NCBI RefSeq assembly: GCF_026745355.1
Contig: NC_079209.1
Span: 21,385,378-21,449,377 of the forward strand
From: Beta vulgaris subsp. vulgaris
Lineage: Eukaryota > Streptophyta > Magnoliopsida > Caryophyllales > Amaranthaceae
DNA: 64,000 nucleotides
Reading direction: 5' to 3'
This document shows, piece after piece, positions 1 to 10,010 of the stretch; position 1 is the first letter of the stretch, and every line of letters starts with the position of its first letter. The notes beneath the pieces are model-generated. The model was not told the DNA's origin, searched no databases, and saw only the letters and a list, made by a program, of their open reading frames with translations. The position numbers and the translations under genes were made by a program.

Positions 1-234
1 GCAATAAGTCTACCTGACAGAGAACAAAAAACAAAATGAAATACTAAAAACACTAGCTGAACTAAAAACATACACTAACTGAAAACATAAACTAGGACTA
101 ACTGACAAGTAACATACACTAACTGAAAGAGAAAGATACACTAACTGACAACAAACAAACACTAAATAAAACATAAAATAATACTAAGTGAAATCAAAAC
201 AAATAAAAAAATGGTTAACAATAATACAACTAAC
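1..234. repeat. Minisatellite, CTAACTGAAA orientation
   Basis: Degenerate 15-25-bp units of the form ACTAACTGAAA-N5-10 (also ACTAACTGACA) fill this stretch, which is intron sequence of the MULE1 gene. It is the reverse complement of the TTTCAGTTAG arrays found elsewhere in the element. Confidence 0.8.
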
Positions 235-482
235 CAGTTCAGCTTCTCGAATATCATTCCCTGGAAATGATTTCACCCATGAAGAAATAGCTTCCTTACA
301 TTTCTTGTTGAATAAATCATCATCTTTTGTAATAAGCTTTTTCTTGTTTTCTTCCCATTCCTTCAACTTCTGATATACTGACTAGTGCCCTCCAGCTTCT
401 TCAAAATAATCTCATTTTCAGCAATCTCACTCTCAAACTGAACCTTTTTTACCTTCTCAGCACACAACCAATTGATATAGTT
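235..482 (-). pseudogene. Exon 10 of the MULE1 gene, coiled coil, frameshifted
   Basis: After a TTGTAG acceptor the sequence encodes a Glu/Lys/Leu heptad-like segment (EKVKKVQFESEIAENEIILK). A 2-bp AT insertion in CAGTATATCAGAAG near 371-377 shifts the frame, which then continues KEWEENKKKLITKDDDLF up to a GTTAGT donor. It looks like a coiled coil. The next exon would be outside the window. Confidence 0.45.
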
Positions 483-540
483 CTACAACAAAAGAAAATA
501 ATATTATGACAAACTGAAAGACAGAAGATAACAACGAAAA

Positions 541-1019
541 ATAAATTTAGTTTTCAGTTAGACTTTTTAAAATGTCAGTTAGATTTATTTACTTTTCAGT
601 TAGACTTATTTAGTTTTCAGTTAGACTCATTAAGTTTTCAGTTAGACTCATTAAGTTTTCAGTTAGACTCATTAAGTTCTCAGTGAGACTCATTAAGTTT
701 TCAGTTAGACTTATTTACTTCTCAGTTAGACAATTTACTTTTCAGTTAGACTCATTTAGTTTTCAGTTAGACTTATTTAGTTTTCAGTTAGACTCATTAA
801 GTTTTCAGTTAGGACTCATTAAGTTTTCAGTTAGACTCATTAAGTTTTCAGTTAGACTTATTTACTTCTCAGTTAGAGTAATTTACTTTTCAGTTAGACT
901 CATTTCGTTTTCAGTTAGACTTCTTTATTTTTCATTACACTTATTTATTATTCAGCTAGACTTATTAAGTTTTCAGTTGACTTATTTAGTTGTCAGTTAC
1001 ACTTATTTACTTTTTATTA
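541..1019. repeat. Minisatellite, TTTTCAGTTAGACTTATTTA array
   Basis: More than 20 near-identical copies of a ~20-bp unit TTTTCAGTTAGACTYATTWA lie in the intron between exons 9 and 10. Both edges (485-540 and 1020-1110) switch to the opposite orientation (AACTGAAA), so the intron RNA could fold on itself. Confidence 0.9.
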
Positions 1020-1147
1020 GACTGAAAACATAATATGACCAACTGAAAAACATAACATGACAAACTGAAAAACAGAAATGACCAACTGACAAAATACTAT
1101 GACCAAATGAAAACAAACATATAAAACTAAGCAATAACAACACTTAC

Positions 1148-1843
1148 AAAAGGCATAATATTAAACCAGAATCTCCTTGTTGCAGAAGGTGATTCCTTTC
1201 TTGCCTATTGAACATGAAGGCGCATCCGTCAATAACTCCACTTGTCAGCCAACCTTGACGAGGCATGCTAATTAAGTCGAATTTGTACAACTGAACCGCA
1301 TAGTTGCTATGAGGATTATCAAAATCCACAATGAGATCACTTGTTAGTTCACTTTGCATAATGTCATTTTTCATCTTCACTTCCTCAGAATCTGTATCCA
1401 ATGACATATATGCAACATCTTCATACTCATTGTAAAATAGATAATCAACCAGCAACCTCTGGTCAGGAGACAGATCACTCAAATATCTATTATAATGCTG
1501 CAAACTTCGACATAATATTATGCCATGGTTGTTGACAGGAACACATGCAATCAGGGGTAGAAGATGAAACAACACCAGCTTCCTTCTCATCCTCTTCTTT
1601 TTTAGCCTTGTCAGAAGATGAATCAACTCCATGATCAACAATCCTATCAATCAGGTCCTCCAAACCTTCATCGTCATAATCATCACCTGGTTCCTTAACT
1701 CTCACAACTTTCCCAACTTTCTCTGAAGTAGGGTCATAGTCCCACCCCTTCAATAATTCAGGTGTTGAAGGGATTTCTGACTTTGATTGTTTCTGAGGTT
1801 TGTAGGATTTGTATGATGATTGATCAGAATAAGAGCCATCACC
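1148..1843 (-). pseudogene. Exon 9 of the MULE1 gene, start of Ulp1-like region, frameshifted
   Basis: The exon starts GDGSYSDQSS after an AATGCAG acceptor. An acidic, low-complexity part is followed, after a shift near 1500-1580, by a conserved-looking stretch: HYNRYLSDLSPDQRLLVDYL and later PRQGWLTSGVIDGCAFMFN. The last motif resembles the beginning of Ulp1-like domains in plant transposons. The donor is GTAAGT at 1147-1142. Confidence 0.5.
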
Positions 1844-1859
1844 CTGCATTCAATTAAAA

Positions 1860-2190
1860 TATCAAAAAAAATGACAGATATACTAACTGAAAGATAAACA
1901 TACACTAACTGAAAATAGAAACAGATACTAACTGACAAGAAACATAAACCAAATGAAAAATAAACTATTACTAACTGACAAGAAAGATACACTAACTGAA
2001 ACATAAAATAATACTAACTGACAAGAAACAAACACTAACTGACATGAAACTTACACTAACTCAAACATAAACTAATACTAACTGACAACAAACATACACT
2101 AACTGAAATAAAAGATATACTAAATGACAAGAAACATACACTAACTGAAACAGAAAAATAAACAAATTAAAACAGAAACTAAAACTATAC
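1860..2190. repeat. Minisatellite in intron 8, ACTAACTGAAA orientation
   Basis: About 15 units of ACTAACTGA(A/C)A spaced by ACATAAA-like sequence fill the whole 351-bp intron between exons 8 and 9. On the gene strand they read TTTCAGTTAGT, which resembles a 3' splice site. Confidence 0.85.
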
Positions 2191-2194
2191 TTAC

Positions 2195-2585
2195 TCGAGG
2201 ATATTTTACATTTACTGGAGTGATGATTGGAATTGAACTTCCAACACCCTCACCACTCTCTGCACTGCTGCAAGATCCTCAACAACAGGACTAGGAGTTA
2301 ATAGTTGGAATGAAGGGCCATCGAAATCAGCAATGTTTTTCCTTTTAGCAGAAGAATCAACTCTCCAAGACTTTCTGCTATATACATTCTCAACAGCTTC
2401 AACAACAGGAGGAGGAGGAGGAGGAGTTGGAGTACGAAGATCAACAATATCAATACCAGCAGCGGTGCGAGTAGGGACGTGTGTAGAAATTTTACACTTA
2501 TCCTTATCCTTAGCCCCTTTAACTTGATCATCATCAGCATTCCTCCTCTTCCTATCAGCTTCCTTTGGTTGTTCTTTCTCAACAT
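2195..2585 (-). pseudogene. Exon 8 of the MULE1 gene, frameshifted
   Basis: After a GAATTAAG acceptor the exon starts with the shared acidic module (KEQPKEADRKRRNADDDQ) and continues as Pro-rich sequence with PTPPPPPPVVEAVE. The frame then shifts by one, near 2270-2285, so that the end reads SIPIITPVNVKYPR before a GTAAGT donor. The shift is inferred because the continuation in the first frame does not meet exon 9 in phase, while the second frame does. Confidence 0.45.
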
Positions 2586-2639
2586 CTTAATTCAAAAACA
2601 AAAAACAATAAAAAATAAAATATAAAAAGTTCCATTTGA

Positions 2640-3835
2640 TATTTATATGATATTCAGTTGGTATTAATACTATTTCAGTTAGAGTATCAAAATTTTCAGT
2701 TGGTCTGAATATTCTTTCAGTTTGACTTGTTTATTGTTCAGGTAGTCTTTATAGTCCTTCAGTTAGACTTGTTTATTTTTTCAGCTAGTCTTTATAATAC
2801 TTCAGTTAGACTTATTTACTCTTCCGTTAGACTTATTTACTCTTCAGTTACACTCAATGTGGTTAAAATCGAGATTCTAGTTTGAATCGAAAACAACCTT
2901 TAGAATCGAATCGTAAAATCGAATCGTAGAATCGTAAGATTCTACAAACATGTATAATCAAGATATTGCACTCAATCTTCATTGAATATGCTAAAATTAT
3001 AAGTTAAAAGACCTAAAAATTGGAAAAAATAGGTTTTTACCCACTTTATTGACAATAACTAACAATATATATCTCTTATTTTCTTTGTTAGCATGATTTA
3101 AACTTGCGAGGTTTTCGCTAGTAACCAGAAATGTATGAAATCGTCTAGAATCGCGAATCGAATCGTCTACCATATTTTGAATCGTAAAATCGTAAGATTT
3201 TAAGATTTGAATCGCGATTTTAATAACTTTGGTTACACTGATTCAGTTAGACTTATTAAGTGTTCAGTTAGAGTAATTTAGTTTTCAGTTAGACTTATTA
3301 ACTCTTCAGTTAGACTTATTTACACTTCAGTTAGACTTATTTTCTCTTCAATAGCTTATTTACTCTTCAGTTAGACTAATTTAGTTTTCAGTTAGACTTA
3401 TTTAGTTTTCAGTTAGACTTATTAACTCTTCAGTTAGACGTATTTGCTCTTCAGTTAGACTTATTTGCTCTTCAGTTAGACTGATTCAGTTAGACTAATT
3501 TAGTTTTCAGTTAATATACTTTTCAGTTAGACTTATTTAGTTTTCAGTTAGACTTATTTTCTTTTCAGTTGGTCCTTAATTTATTTCATTTAGTATAATT
3601 ATTCTTTTATTTGATACTATTACAATCATTTTCAGCTACACTTTATAATACTTCATCAGTTATTGTTCAGGTAATCTTTATAGTACTTACTTCCTATTTA
3701 TTTTTCAGTTCGTTTTCATATTGTTACAAACTAAAACAGTACTTCAGTTGCTATTTATAAGATATTATTTCCTTTAGAGCATCACATTTTTCAGTTGGTC
3801 TTTGAATTCTTTCAATTAGGTATAAAATGAAAGAA
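2640..3835. repeat. Minisatellite in intron 7, TTCAGTTAGACTT orientation
   Basis: TTCAGTTAGACTTATTTA units run from 2650 to 3590 and fade into diverged forms up to about 3835. A 376-bp inserted element (2857-3232) interrupts the array. The array makes up essentially all of the 1.26-kb intron. Confidence 0.85.
2857..3232. mobile_element. Small TIR element (MITE) inserted in the minisatellite
   Basis: A 376-bp AT-rich segment rich in AATCGTAGAATCG words interrupts the array. The ends are inverted (TTAAAATCGAGATTC against TTAAAATCGCGATTC in reverse complement). TTACACTCA at 2848-2856 and TTACACTGA at 3233-3241 look like a 9-bp target duplication with one mismatch. No coding capacity. Superfamily is uncertain (hAT or MULE). 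Confidence 0.6.
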
Positions 3836-3841
3836 ACTTAC

Positions 3842-3982
3842 TTCCTCCTTTCTCTCCTTCTGCATGAACCCCAGCATCCAACTCTTTATTTCCTCCTTCC
3901 TCTTTATCTCCTTGAAGACCACAATCATCATCAGCATTGCCAGTCTTCTTATTATCATCTTCCTTTGGTTCTTTCTCATTAT
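3842..3982 (-). pseudogene. Exon 7 of the MULE1 gene, duplicate-like acidic exon
   Basis: This 141-bp exon encodes an Asp/Glu/Lys-rich peptide starting NDEKEP-like and ending GVHAEGEKGGS. Its start resembles exons 6 and 8 and its end resembles exons 5 and 6. Acceptor and donor sequences (GAATGAAG and GTAAGT) are shared as well, which points to tandem exon duplication. Confidence 0.5.
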
Positions 3983-4266
3983 CTTCATTCAAAAACAAAA
4001 ACAATAAAAAATAAATAAATACACAATAACTGAAAAACACAAAATCAGAAATGAATAAATTCATTGACAAACTAAAACTATTTTTCCACCAGATTAAATA
4101 AAAACAAATACCAAAAGTTTCATTTGGTATTTATATGATATTCAGCTAGTATTAATATTATTTCAGTTAGAATATCAGACTTTTCAGTTGGTCTTTTTAT
4201 TCTTTCAGTTAGCTATTTAACTTTTTCATTTAAGCAAACTGAAACAATACAATAAGAAGAACTTAC

Positions 4267-4586
4267 TTCCACCTTCCTCTCCATCTCCATGAAGACCAGC
4301 ATCCTTATCTCCTACTTTGTCTTCATCTCCTTGAAGACCAGGATCACCATTATCTCCTCCTTTGTCTTCATCTCCATGAAGACCAGCATCCTTATCTCCT
4401 CCTTTGTCTTCATCTCCTTGAAGACCAGGATCACCATTATCATCAGCATCATCATCCTTTGTCTCATTATAATTCTGGTGATCCTTATCATCACCATCAT
4501 CATCATCATCATCTTATCATCATCTTTATGCTGATCATCATCAGCATTCCTCTTCTTCTCATCCTCCTCTCCTTCTTTTTCATCAT
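4267..4586 (-). pseudogene. Exon 6 of the MULE1 gene, acidic 42-bp coding repeats, frameshifted
   Basis: The exon starts after a TTGAATGAAG acceptor and ends at a GTAAGT donor. It holds four 42-bp (14-residue) acidic repeats of the form GDKDAGLHGDEDKG at 4279-4446, preceded by a (GAT)n tract. The length (320 bp) is not a multiple of three, although the flanking phases require it. The frame is lost in the GAT tract near 4500-4530. Low-complexity slippage is the likely cause. Confidence 0.5.
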
Positions 4587-4689
4587 CTTCATTCAAAAAA
4601 AAAAAAACAACTAAATACACATAAACTGAAACAATGTTTCCAACAGATGAAAAAAAAAAAAAACTGAAAAAATCCAGCAATCAAATGAA

Positions 4690-4870
4690 AACTTAAGTGA
4701 ATTGAAAAAATTCATTTAGTATTCATCTCATTTTCAGCTGGTGCTCATATTATTTCAGTTAGACTGTCAAAGTTTTCAGTTGGTCTTTTTATTCTTTCAG
4801 TTAGAGTCTCAAAGTTAGCTATTTCACTTCTTCAGTTAAACATTTCTTTCAGTTAGAGTCTAAAATTTTT
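4690..4870. repeat. Minisatellite in intron 5
   Basis: Diverged TTTCAGTTAGAGT and TTTCAGTTGGTC units fill the intron between exons 5 and 6. A short run of the same kind (4140-4230) lies in the intron between exons 6 and 7. Confidence 0.7.
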
Positions 4871-4926
4871 ATTCCAACCAGATTACAAAACTACAACATG
4901 AAAATAATATAATGAAAGGAACTTAC

Positions 4927-5254
4927 TTCCTTCTTTCAAATCAACTCCATGAACACCAGAATCCAAATCAGGAACATTTTCATTTCTTCCAAACTCCAAT
5001 TCAACAGGCCGCTTCACCAATAGTGAAATTGTAGGATCAACTTTGTTTGCACTGTCTTTCGCTTCCAAATGACGCTTGCATATGTCGTCAATTTGACTCA
5101 GAAAATCTGGGTTAAATACTTCACTATCATCCAGAGAAATACTGTCTTGAGACAGCTTCTCGCCTTCCTCCCGAATATTCTGGGCAATCTCCAAATTCAC
5201 TTGACAGAATGCAAGCGCATTCCTCTTCAACTTGTGCATGTTCTTCACATATTC
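4927..5254 (-). pseudogene. Exon 5 of the MULE1 gene, coiled-coil-like acidic segment
   Basis: Acceptor TTGAAG at 5260-5255, donor GTAAGT at 4926-4921, phase 0 to 1. It encodes a Leu/Glu/Lys-rich, probably helical segment (YVKNMHKLKRNALAFCQVN) followed by an acidic tail ending in GVHGVDLKEGS. The exon end resembles those of exons 6 and 7. Confidence 0.55.
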
Positions 5255-5384
5255 CTTCAATTAAAAGAGCAAAATAAAATAAACAAACAAATCAATATGT
5301 GATGACACAGAAACAACATAAACAAAAATATAAGGACCATCTGAAAGAATCAAACTATCAAATGAAAACTTAAATGAAATATAA

Positions 5385-5800
5385 ATAAACTTATTTAGTT
5401 TTCAGTTACACTAATTTAGTTTCCAGATAGACTTATTTATTTTCAGTTAGACTTATTTACTTTTCAGTTAGACTTATGTACTCTTCAGTTAGACTTATGT
5501 ACTCTTCAGTTAGACTTTTTTAGTTTTCAGTTAGACTTATGTACTCTTCAGTTAGACTTCTTTAATTTTCAGTTAGACTTATTTAGTTTTCAGCTAGACT
5601 TATTTACTTCTAAGTTAGACTTATTAGTTTTCAGTTAGACTAATATAATTTTCAGTTAGACTTATTTACTCTTCAGTTACATAGTTTCAGTTAGACTTCT
5701 TTATTTCTAAGTTACACTTCTTTACTTTTCAGTTAGACTTATTTGCTCTTCAGCTAGAACTGACATTATTTCAGTTAGAGGTTAACAGTCTTCACTTAGA
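5385..5800. repeat. Minisatellite in intron 4
   Basis: About 18 copies of TTTTCAGTTAGACTTATKTA in one orientation make up most of the 591-bp intron between exons 4 and 5. Confidence 0.9.
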
Positions 5801-5845
5801 GTTCAAGAGTAAAAAAAATAAAAACATAAGATAAATGAAACTCAC

Positions 5846-6878
5846 AGGAACATCAAGAGCATCTATTTCCTCATCAGTCATCAAACTATGAGGAAGATCC
5901 ATGATAAGCTGCCTAGTTGAAGGTGATGGACCCTCAACCACCTTAATTATAGGAGAACCAGACTTCCTACTAGCAACACTAACACTGGGAGTTTTAAACT
6001 CAACCTTCTGTTTTTCACGCTTCACCGGCAGAATAAAATCCATGTTGATCTCAAACTGCTTCACAACATCACTCAAATCCTTCTCTTCCTGCCAATAACT
6101 GATAAATGGCTTACTGACATTTGAATAATCCAGATTACGACACTTGAAGTTGTGAATAACAGCAAGAGTCAAAGCGCTAACGCATCCCCGAAGCTTGAAT
6201 GATACTTTCTTCTGTCCAAGCTCATTCTTCTTCATCATAATAGACTGATGACAGTCCAAAACAGCAGCACAAAGACTTCTCAATATATATCCACACCAGT
6301 CATAACTTGAAATTGTAGATGCATCTTCTAAACTCTTGGCACATTTCAGCACAGGCCCTAAATCAGCTATAGGACATAGAAGCTTGGACAACGAAAAGAT
6401 AACAAATAACTTCTTGAAATCATCCCCGGATTGATATTTCTTAAACAAATCATCCCAATTTTTTCTACCAATATATACCTTCTTGGGATCAGAAATACCA
6501 AGAAACCTATGCCAATCCTTCCTGGCACTTCCAGCCTCTATCTGACTACCTTTCCTCCTAAAGGCGTCATCATCTATAACCTCTACTGGTCTATCTGACA
6601 CAGGTAACCCCAAAACATCACTAATGGTAAACTTATTAAAAATCAGTTTACCATTCTTTGTTGAAAACATCATTCCAGATGCATTGTAATTCAACAACAC
6701 CTCCAAATTCAGATTAGGACAAAACTTCTTTATCCTAATATCTAAGAGACTCCCAAACCCAATATCCCTAATGTCTCTTTTTTGCTCATCACTCAAATTA
6801 CTAACCACTTCATTTAAATGGGAATAGTCTGACAATACTTGTAGACTAATTGACTTTATTTCTTGCTCAGTGAAATTC
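5846..6878 (-). pseudogene. Exon 4: Ulp1-associated N-terminal domain
   Basis: A 1033-bp open exon encoding about 344 residues. Visible landmarks are RDIGFGSLLDIR near residue 40, VLGLPVSDRP near 95, a Trp-rich RKDWHRFLG segment, DWCGYILRSLCAAVLD near 205 and RGCVSALTLAVIHNF near 245. After that comes a variable Ser/Lys-rich tail. This pattern is the domain found N-terminal to Ulp1-like peptidases in plant MULE genes and is related to transposon-derived plant mobile domain proteins. This exon has no internal stop and is the best-preserved part of the gene. Confidence 0.75.
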
Positions 6879-6963
6879 CTAACAAAAGTGAACAAAAATA
6901 ACTTTAAAACAAAAAAAAAACACAATCATATAATATAAAAGGAGAATAATGAAAAAAACATAC

Positions 6964-7071
6964 GATCTATCAAATGTGTCTTTCTGTTGATCGGGATTAG
7001 ATCTTGAAAATGAAAACTTGATTGGTGATAAATCAGATTTGCCTTTCTTCTTAGACAAGGATTTATCACAT
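6964..7071 (-). pseudogene. Exon 3 of the MULE1 gene
   Basis: This 108-bp exon lies between a TTTCAG acceptor and a GTATGT donor and is in phase with its neighbours. It encodes a Lys/Ser-rich linker (SKKKGKSDLSPIKFSFS) without a recognised domain. The intron to exon 4 is short (85 bp, 6879-6963) and free of minisatellite. Confidence 0.6.
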
Positions 7072-7084
7072 CTGAAAGAAAGAA

Positions 7085-8640
7085 AGTTTAATCAAACAAT
7101 AAAACTAACTGAAAAAAAAAACAGCATCAACTGAAAAAATACAAAGATCAACTGAAAGAATACAAAGTTCAACTGAAAGAATACCAACATCAACTAAAAG
7201 CAGACCACCATCAACTGAAACAATAGCCTTGATTTTTTTAAGGTAGTCTATATAGTGCTTCAGTTAGACTTCTTTGTGTTTCAGGTAGTCTATATAGTGC
7301 TTCAGTTAGACTTGTTTGCATTTCAGCTTATATAAATTGTGCTTCAGTTAGATCGACTAGTTTATTTTTCAGTTAGTCTTTACAGTCCTTCAAAGTAACT
7401 TCTTATTTTTTCAGCTAGTATTTGTTGTGCTTCAAGTAGCCTTGTTTATTTTTCAGCTAGTCTACATAGTGCTTCAGTTAGACTTGTTTGTTTTTCAGAT
7501 AGTCTATATAGTGCTTCAGTTAGACTTGTTTATTTTTCAGCTAGTCTATATAGTGCTTCAGTTAGACTTGTTTGTTTTTCAGATAGTCTATATAGTGTTT
7601 CAGTTAGACTTGTTTGTTTCTCAGCTAGTCTCTACAGTCATTCAAAGTAACTTCTTTATTGTGCTTCACTTAAACTTGTTTGTTTATCAGCTAGTCCTTA
7701 TTATTTCATTTAGTATAATTATTTTTCATTTCATTCTATTCCAATTACACTTAAAATTTTCATTGAAAATTTACATTGCTTCAGTTAGACTTGTTTCTTT
7801 TATCAGCTAGTCTATATAGTGCTTCAGTTAAACATGTTTTGTTTTCAGCTAGTCAATATAGTGCTTCAGATAGACTTGTTCGTTTTTCAGCTAGTATATA
7901 AAGTGCTTCAAATAGACTTGTTCGTTTTTCAGCTAGTATATAAACGTCTTCAGATAGACTTGTTCGTTTTTCAGCTAGTCTATATAGTGCTTCAGATAGA
8001 CTTGTTTGTTTTTCAGATAGACTTCTCCGTTTGTCAGCTAGTCTATATAGTGCTTCAGATAGACTTATTTAGTTTTCAGTTAGACTTATTTAGTTGTCAG
8101 CTAGACTTCTTTATTTTTCAGTTGGTCTTCTTACTACTTCATTTAGTATAATGACTCTTTATTTCATTGTTTTCCAATTAGACTAAAAATATTCAGTTAA
8201 AATTTACATTGTTTCAGTTACACTACTTCATTTTTCAGTTACACTACTTCATTTTTCAGTTACACTACTTCATTTTTCAGTTACATCTTTATTTTTTTTT
8301 AAAAAGTAAAGAAAAACAAATAAAAAACAACAAAAGAAAGGTAGAAATGTCTAAATGAAACTAAACAAAATCAACTGAAATAATATAAGAAGCAACTAAA
8401 ACAATACTAGAATCAACTGAAACAATACAAGAATCAACTGAAGGAATATAAATATCAACTGAAAACAACATCAACTAAAAGAATACAAGTAGCAACTGAA
8501 AGAATACTATAATCAACTGAAAGAATATAAATATCAACTGAAAAACAACAACAACTGAAAACATGTGTATAAAACAACAAAAACTGAAACACAAACCCTA
8601 AAAACATGAAATAAATACTCTGATAAACTGAAAACATTCA
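7085..8640. repeat. Minisatellite in intron 2, both orientations
   Basis: In this 1.6-kb intron the centre (about 7240-8290) has TTCAGTTAGACTTGTTTGT units that pair into a larger ~42-bp period with TTCAGCTAGTCTATATAGTGC. The two flanks (7085-7230 and 8340-8640) carry the opposite orientation (ATCAACTGAAAGAATA). The layout is an inverted repeat around a central block. Confidence 0.85.
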
Positions 8641-8689
8641 AAAATAGAAAAAAAAAATATCTAAACTACTCTAAGAACTTGAAATCTAC

Positions 8690-8791
8690 CTTGGATCATA
8701 ATCGAAATCTTTCTCTTTCTTCTTCCCAGCAGTAGACAGTGCCAAAATTTAGCCTGAAGATGCGAGACTCTTCACCTTCTTCGACTTCGGG
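8690..8791 (-). pseudogene. Exon 2 of the MULE1 gene, with nonsense codon
   Basis: The exon runs from an AG acceptor at 8793-8792 to a GT donor at 8689-8688. The frame gives a Lys/Ser-rich, probably nuclear-targeted stretch (PKSKKVKSLASSG), then TAA, then an open continuation ending KKKEKDFDYDP. The open frame on both sides suggests a recent point change to stop. The following intron (7072-8689) is 1.6 kb and consists almost entirely of minisatellite. Confidence 0.6.
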
Positions 8792-8872
8792 CTACATTAC
8801 AATTACAACAACAAAAACGCTCAAATTTTGAAAACAAACAAAAATTTGCAGCAAAAACAAACGAAATTATAC

Positions 8873-8904
8873 CTAGAATCATCATCTCTAATCCTCTTCA
8901 CCAT
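8873..8904 (-). pseudogene. Exon 1 of the MULE1 gene (start codon)
   Basis: An ATG at 8904-8902 opens a short basic/acidic peptide (MVKRIRDDDS) and runs to a GT donor at 8872-8871. The start was chosen because exon 2 and then exon 3 join it in phase across normal-looking GT-AG introns. The intron to exon 2 is only 81 bp and has no minisatellite. Confidence 0.6.
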
Positions 8905-9202
8905 ATTTGCGATGCAAACGTAATGAATTACGAACAAAAAAACACGCTAAGTTTCAACAGCAGAGAAGCAGAGAAGCAGAAAAATTCTAGAAATAATCAG
9001 TAAATAATATATCGGTTTCTTTGAAATGAAGAAGAATCAGTTTTAAAACTAGCGAGAATCAAGTAGAAATCCAAAAAACAGTTTCAAAATCGAAAAAAGA
9101 TAATGACCTAATAACCGTTATATGTTTTTTCTAAAAATAAACAAAACTGCTGATCAACAAAACAAATATGAAAAAAAAAGAAAGCCCGCACGTTTTTGAT
9201 GG

Positions 9203-9257
9203 CTAAGCCCGTCCGACGGAAGCTATTGGGTCAGACGGTCTGACCCAATACTTTCAC
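9203..9257. repeat. Terminal inverted repeat of MULE1
   Basis: The reverse complement of this end matches the right end of MULE2 (24047-24101) at most positions. It contains a perfect internal palindrome (GGTCAGACCGTCTGACC), so the terminus itself can fold. It is followed by TTTTTTAAT at 9258-9266, the candidate 9-bp target duplication. Intact satellite units have the same TTTTTTAAT at this point. Confidence 0.75.
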
Positions 9258-9323
9258 TTTTTTAATAAGTTGAGTGGATAAGTTTTTATAACTTGATTAT
9301 TTGCATGGTTTTAATTGTGTTAG

Positions 9324-10010
9324 GCTACTCATCTAACTGCGACTGGGCAGCCACATTCAGCACAGGTTCAAGGAGCTCTTCTGGTATTTCCAAGGCGAAA
9401 CTCACATGGATTTTTTTTTGATGTAGTCAAACAGTTGTCAGCAACTATGCCATCCTCTAAACTCCACCGCATGAGGTTAAAGTACACGAATTCAATCTAC
9501 CGCTTCAGACTTATCCGCAAGTAGCTTATCGATTTTCAATTGGGGTATGTTTTTTTTTGTGTGCAGTGTGCTCGCACATTTTGTTTAACAATAGGTTTCC
9601 ATCCAGCCTACAAGCCGTTTATCTGCGAAAACAGCTACTATATCCACTGGTTGGCTGTAGGTCCTGAACGGGCTAAAGATATTTAGATGGCTTTTGACAC
9701 TCAGGTAAGTGACTCTAACATATCATGGATTTTTTTTTATTTATGAAGCTATATGTCAGAGAAAAATATTAATTATAATTATAAGAATAAAATAATTTTG
9801 CAGATTCCTTCCCCCGATTTAGATCTTGACAGAGAGTTGCTCTTGAGATGATCTTTTATTTACGATGCCAGATGTAAGTCAATGGAGAGAGATGCGTTGG
9901 AACAGGCATGGGCGTAAACAACCTTTATATGATCAGATACAATACCTTTACAATGCGTGCAGATTGCATGAGTTTGTTGACATAAAAGTCAAACGGAGAG
10001 AAATTGGTAT
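9324..10010 (+). pseudogene. Exon-like blocks in the repeat unit (unit 1 shown), gene unrecognised
   Basis: Unit 1 holds three exon-like blocks with plausible plant splice signals. The first encodes VVKQLSATMPSSK and YRFRLIRK and ends near 9525. The second follows TTTTGTGTGCAG, encodes ARTFCLTIGFHPACKPFICE and IHWLAVGPERAKDI, and ends at CAG|GTAAGT (9706). The third follows TTTTGCAG and encodes IPSPDLDLDRELLLR, then an overlapping frame with MPDVSQWREMRWNRHGRKQ. Stops interrupt the chain, including TAG inside the second block in this unit. Homologous blocks occur in most other units. I do not recognise the family. The second block faintly recalls an F-box-associated strand pattern, but this is not strong enough for a call. 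Confidence 0.45.

Larger units (their letters stand above)
235..8904 (-). pseudogene. Ulp1-protease-associated gene of a MULE (KI/Kaonashi-like), decayed
   Basis: Ten exons can be chained by splice signals and phase, in minus-strand order: 8904-8873, 8791-8690, 7071-6964, 6878-5846, 5254-4927, 4586-4267, 3982-3842, 2585-2195, 1843-1148 and 482-235. The large exon 4 carries the plant domain with a GFGSLLDIR motif, a GLP motif and a conserved DWCGYILRSL stretch. That domain sits upstream of Ulp1-like cysteine protease domains in MULE-borne genes. Exon 9 ends near GWLTSGVIDG, which resembles the start of a Ulp1 domain. The catalytic His/Asp/Cys part is not visible. Lesions: an in-frame TAA in exon 2 and net frameshifts in exons 6, 8, 9 and 10. 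Known: Ulp1-like genes are common MULE cargo. Inferred: this copy makes no full protein. Confidence 0.7.
1..9257 (-). mobile_element. Large Mutator-like element (MULE1), right part; left end outside window
   Basis: The right terminus is at 9203-9257. Read inward on the minus strand it starts GTGAAAGTATTGGGTCAGAC and contains the palindrome GGTCAGACCGTCTGACC. The same terminus closes the complete 1.4-kb element at 22660-24101, which has a clear 9-bp target duplication, as MULEs do. Beyond 9257 lies TTTTTTAAT, then the satellite array, so the element sits inside that array. The cargo is a minus-strand, multi-exon gene of Ulp1-associated type. The left terminus and left target duplication are outside the window, so the total length is unknown. 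No MURA-type transposase is visible in this part. Confidence 0.75.

Noticed and set aside
683..1033. Open frame with SVRLIYF-like repeats, and similar ones at 7427-8151
   Set aside because: Translations of the TTTCAGTTAGACTT minisatellite in intron positions. They show no codon bias and no homology.
1..9200. CRISPR-like interpretation of the regularly spaced TTTCAGTTAG repeats
   Set aside because: Units are degenerate, spacers are themselves repetitive, orientation switches, and the surroundings are clearly plant nuclear DNA.
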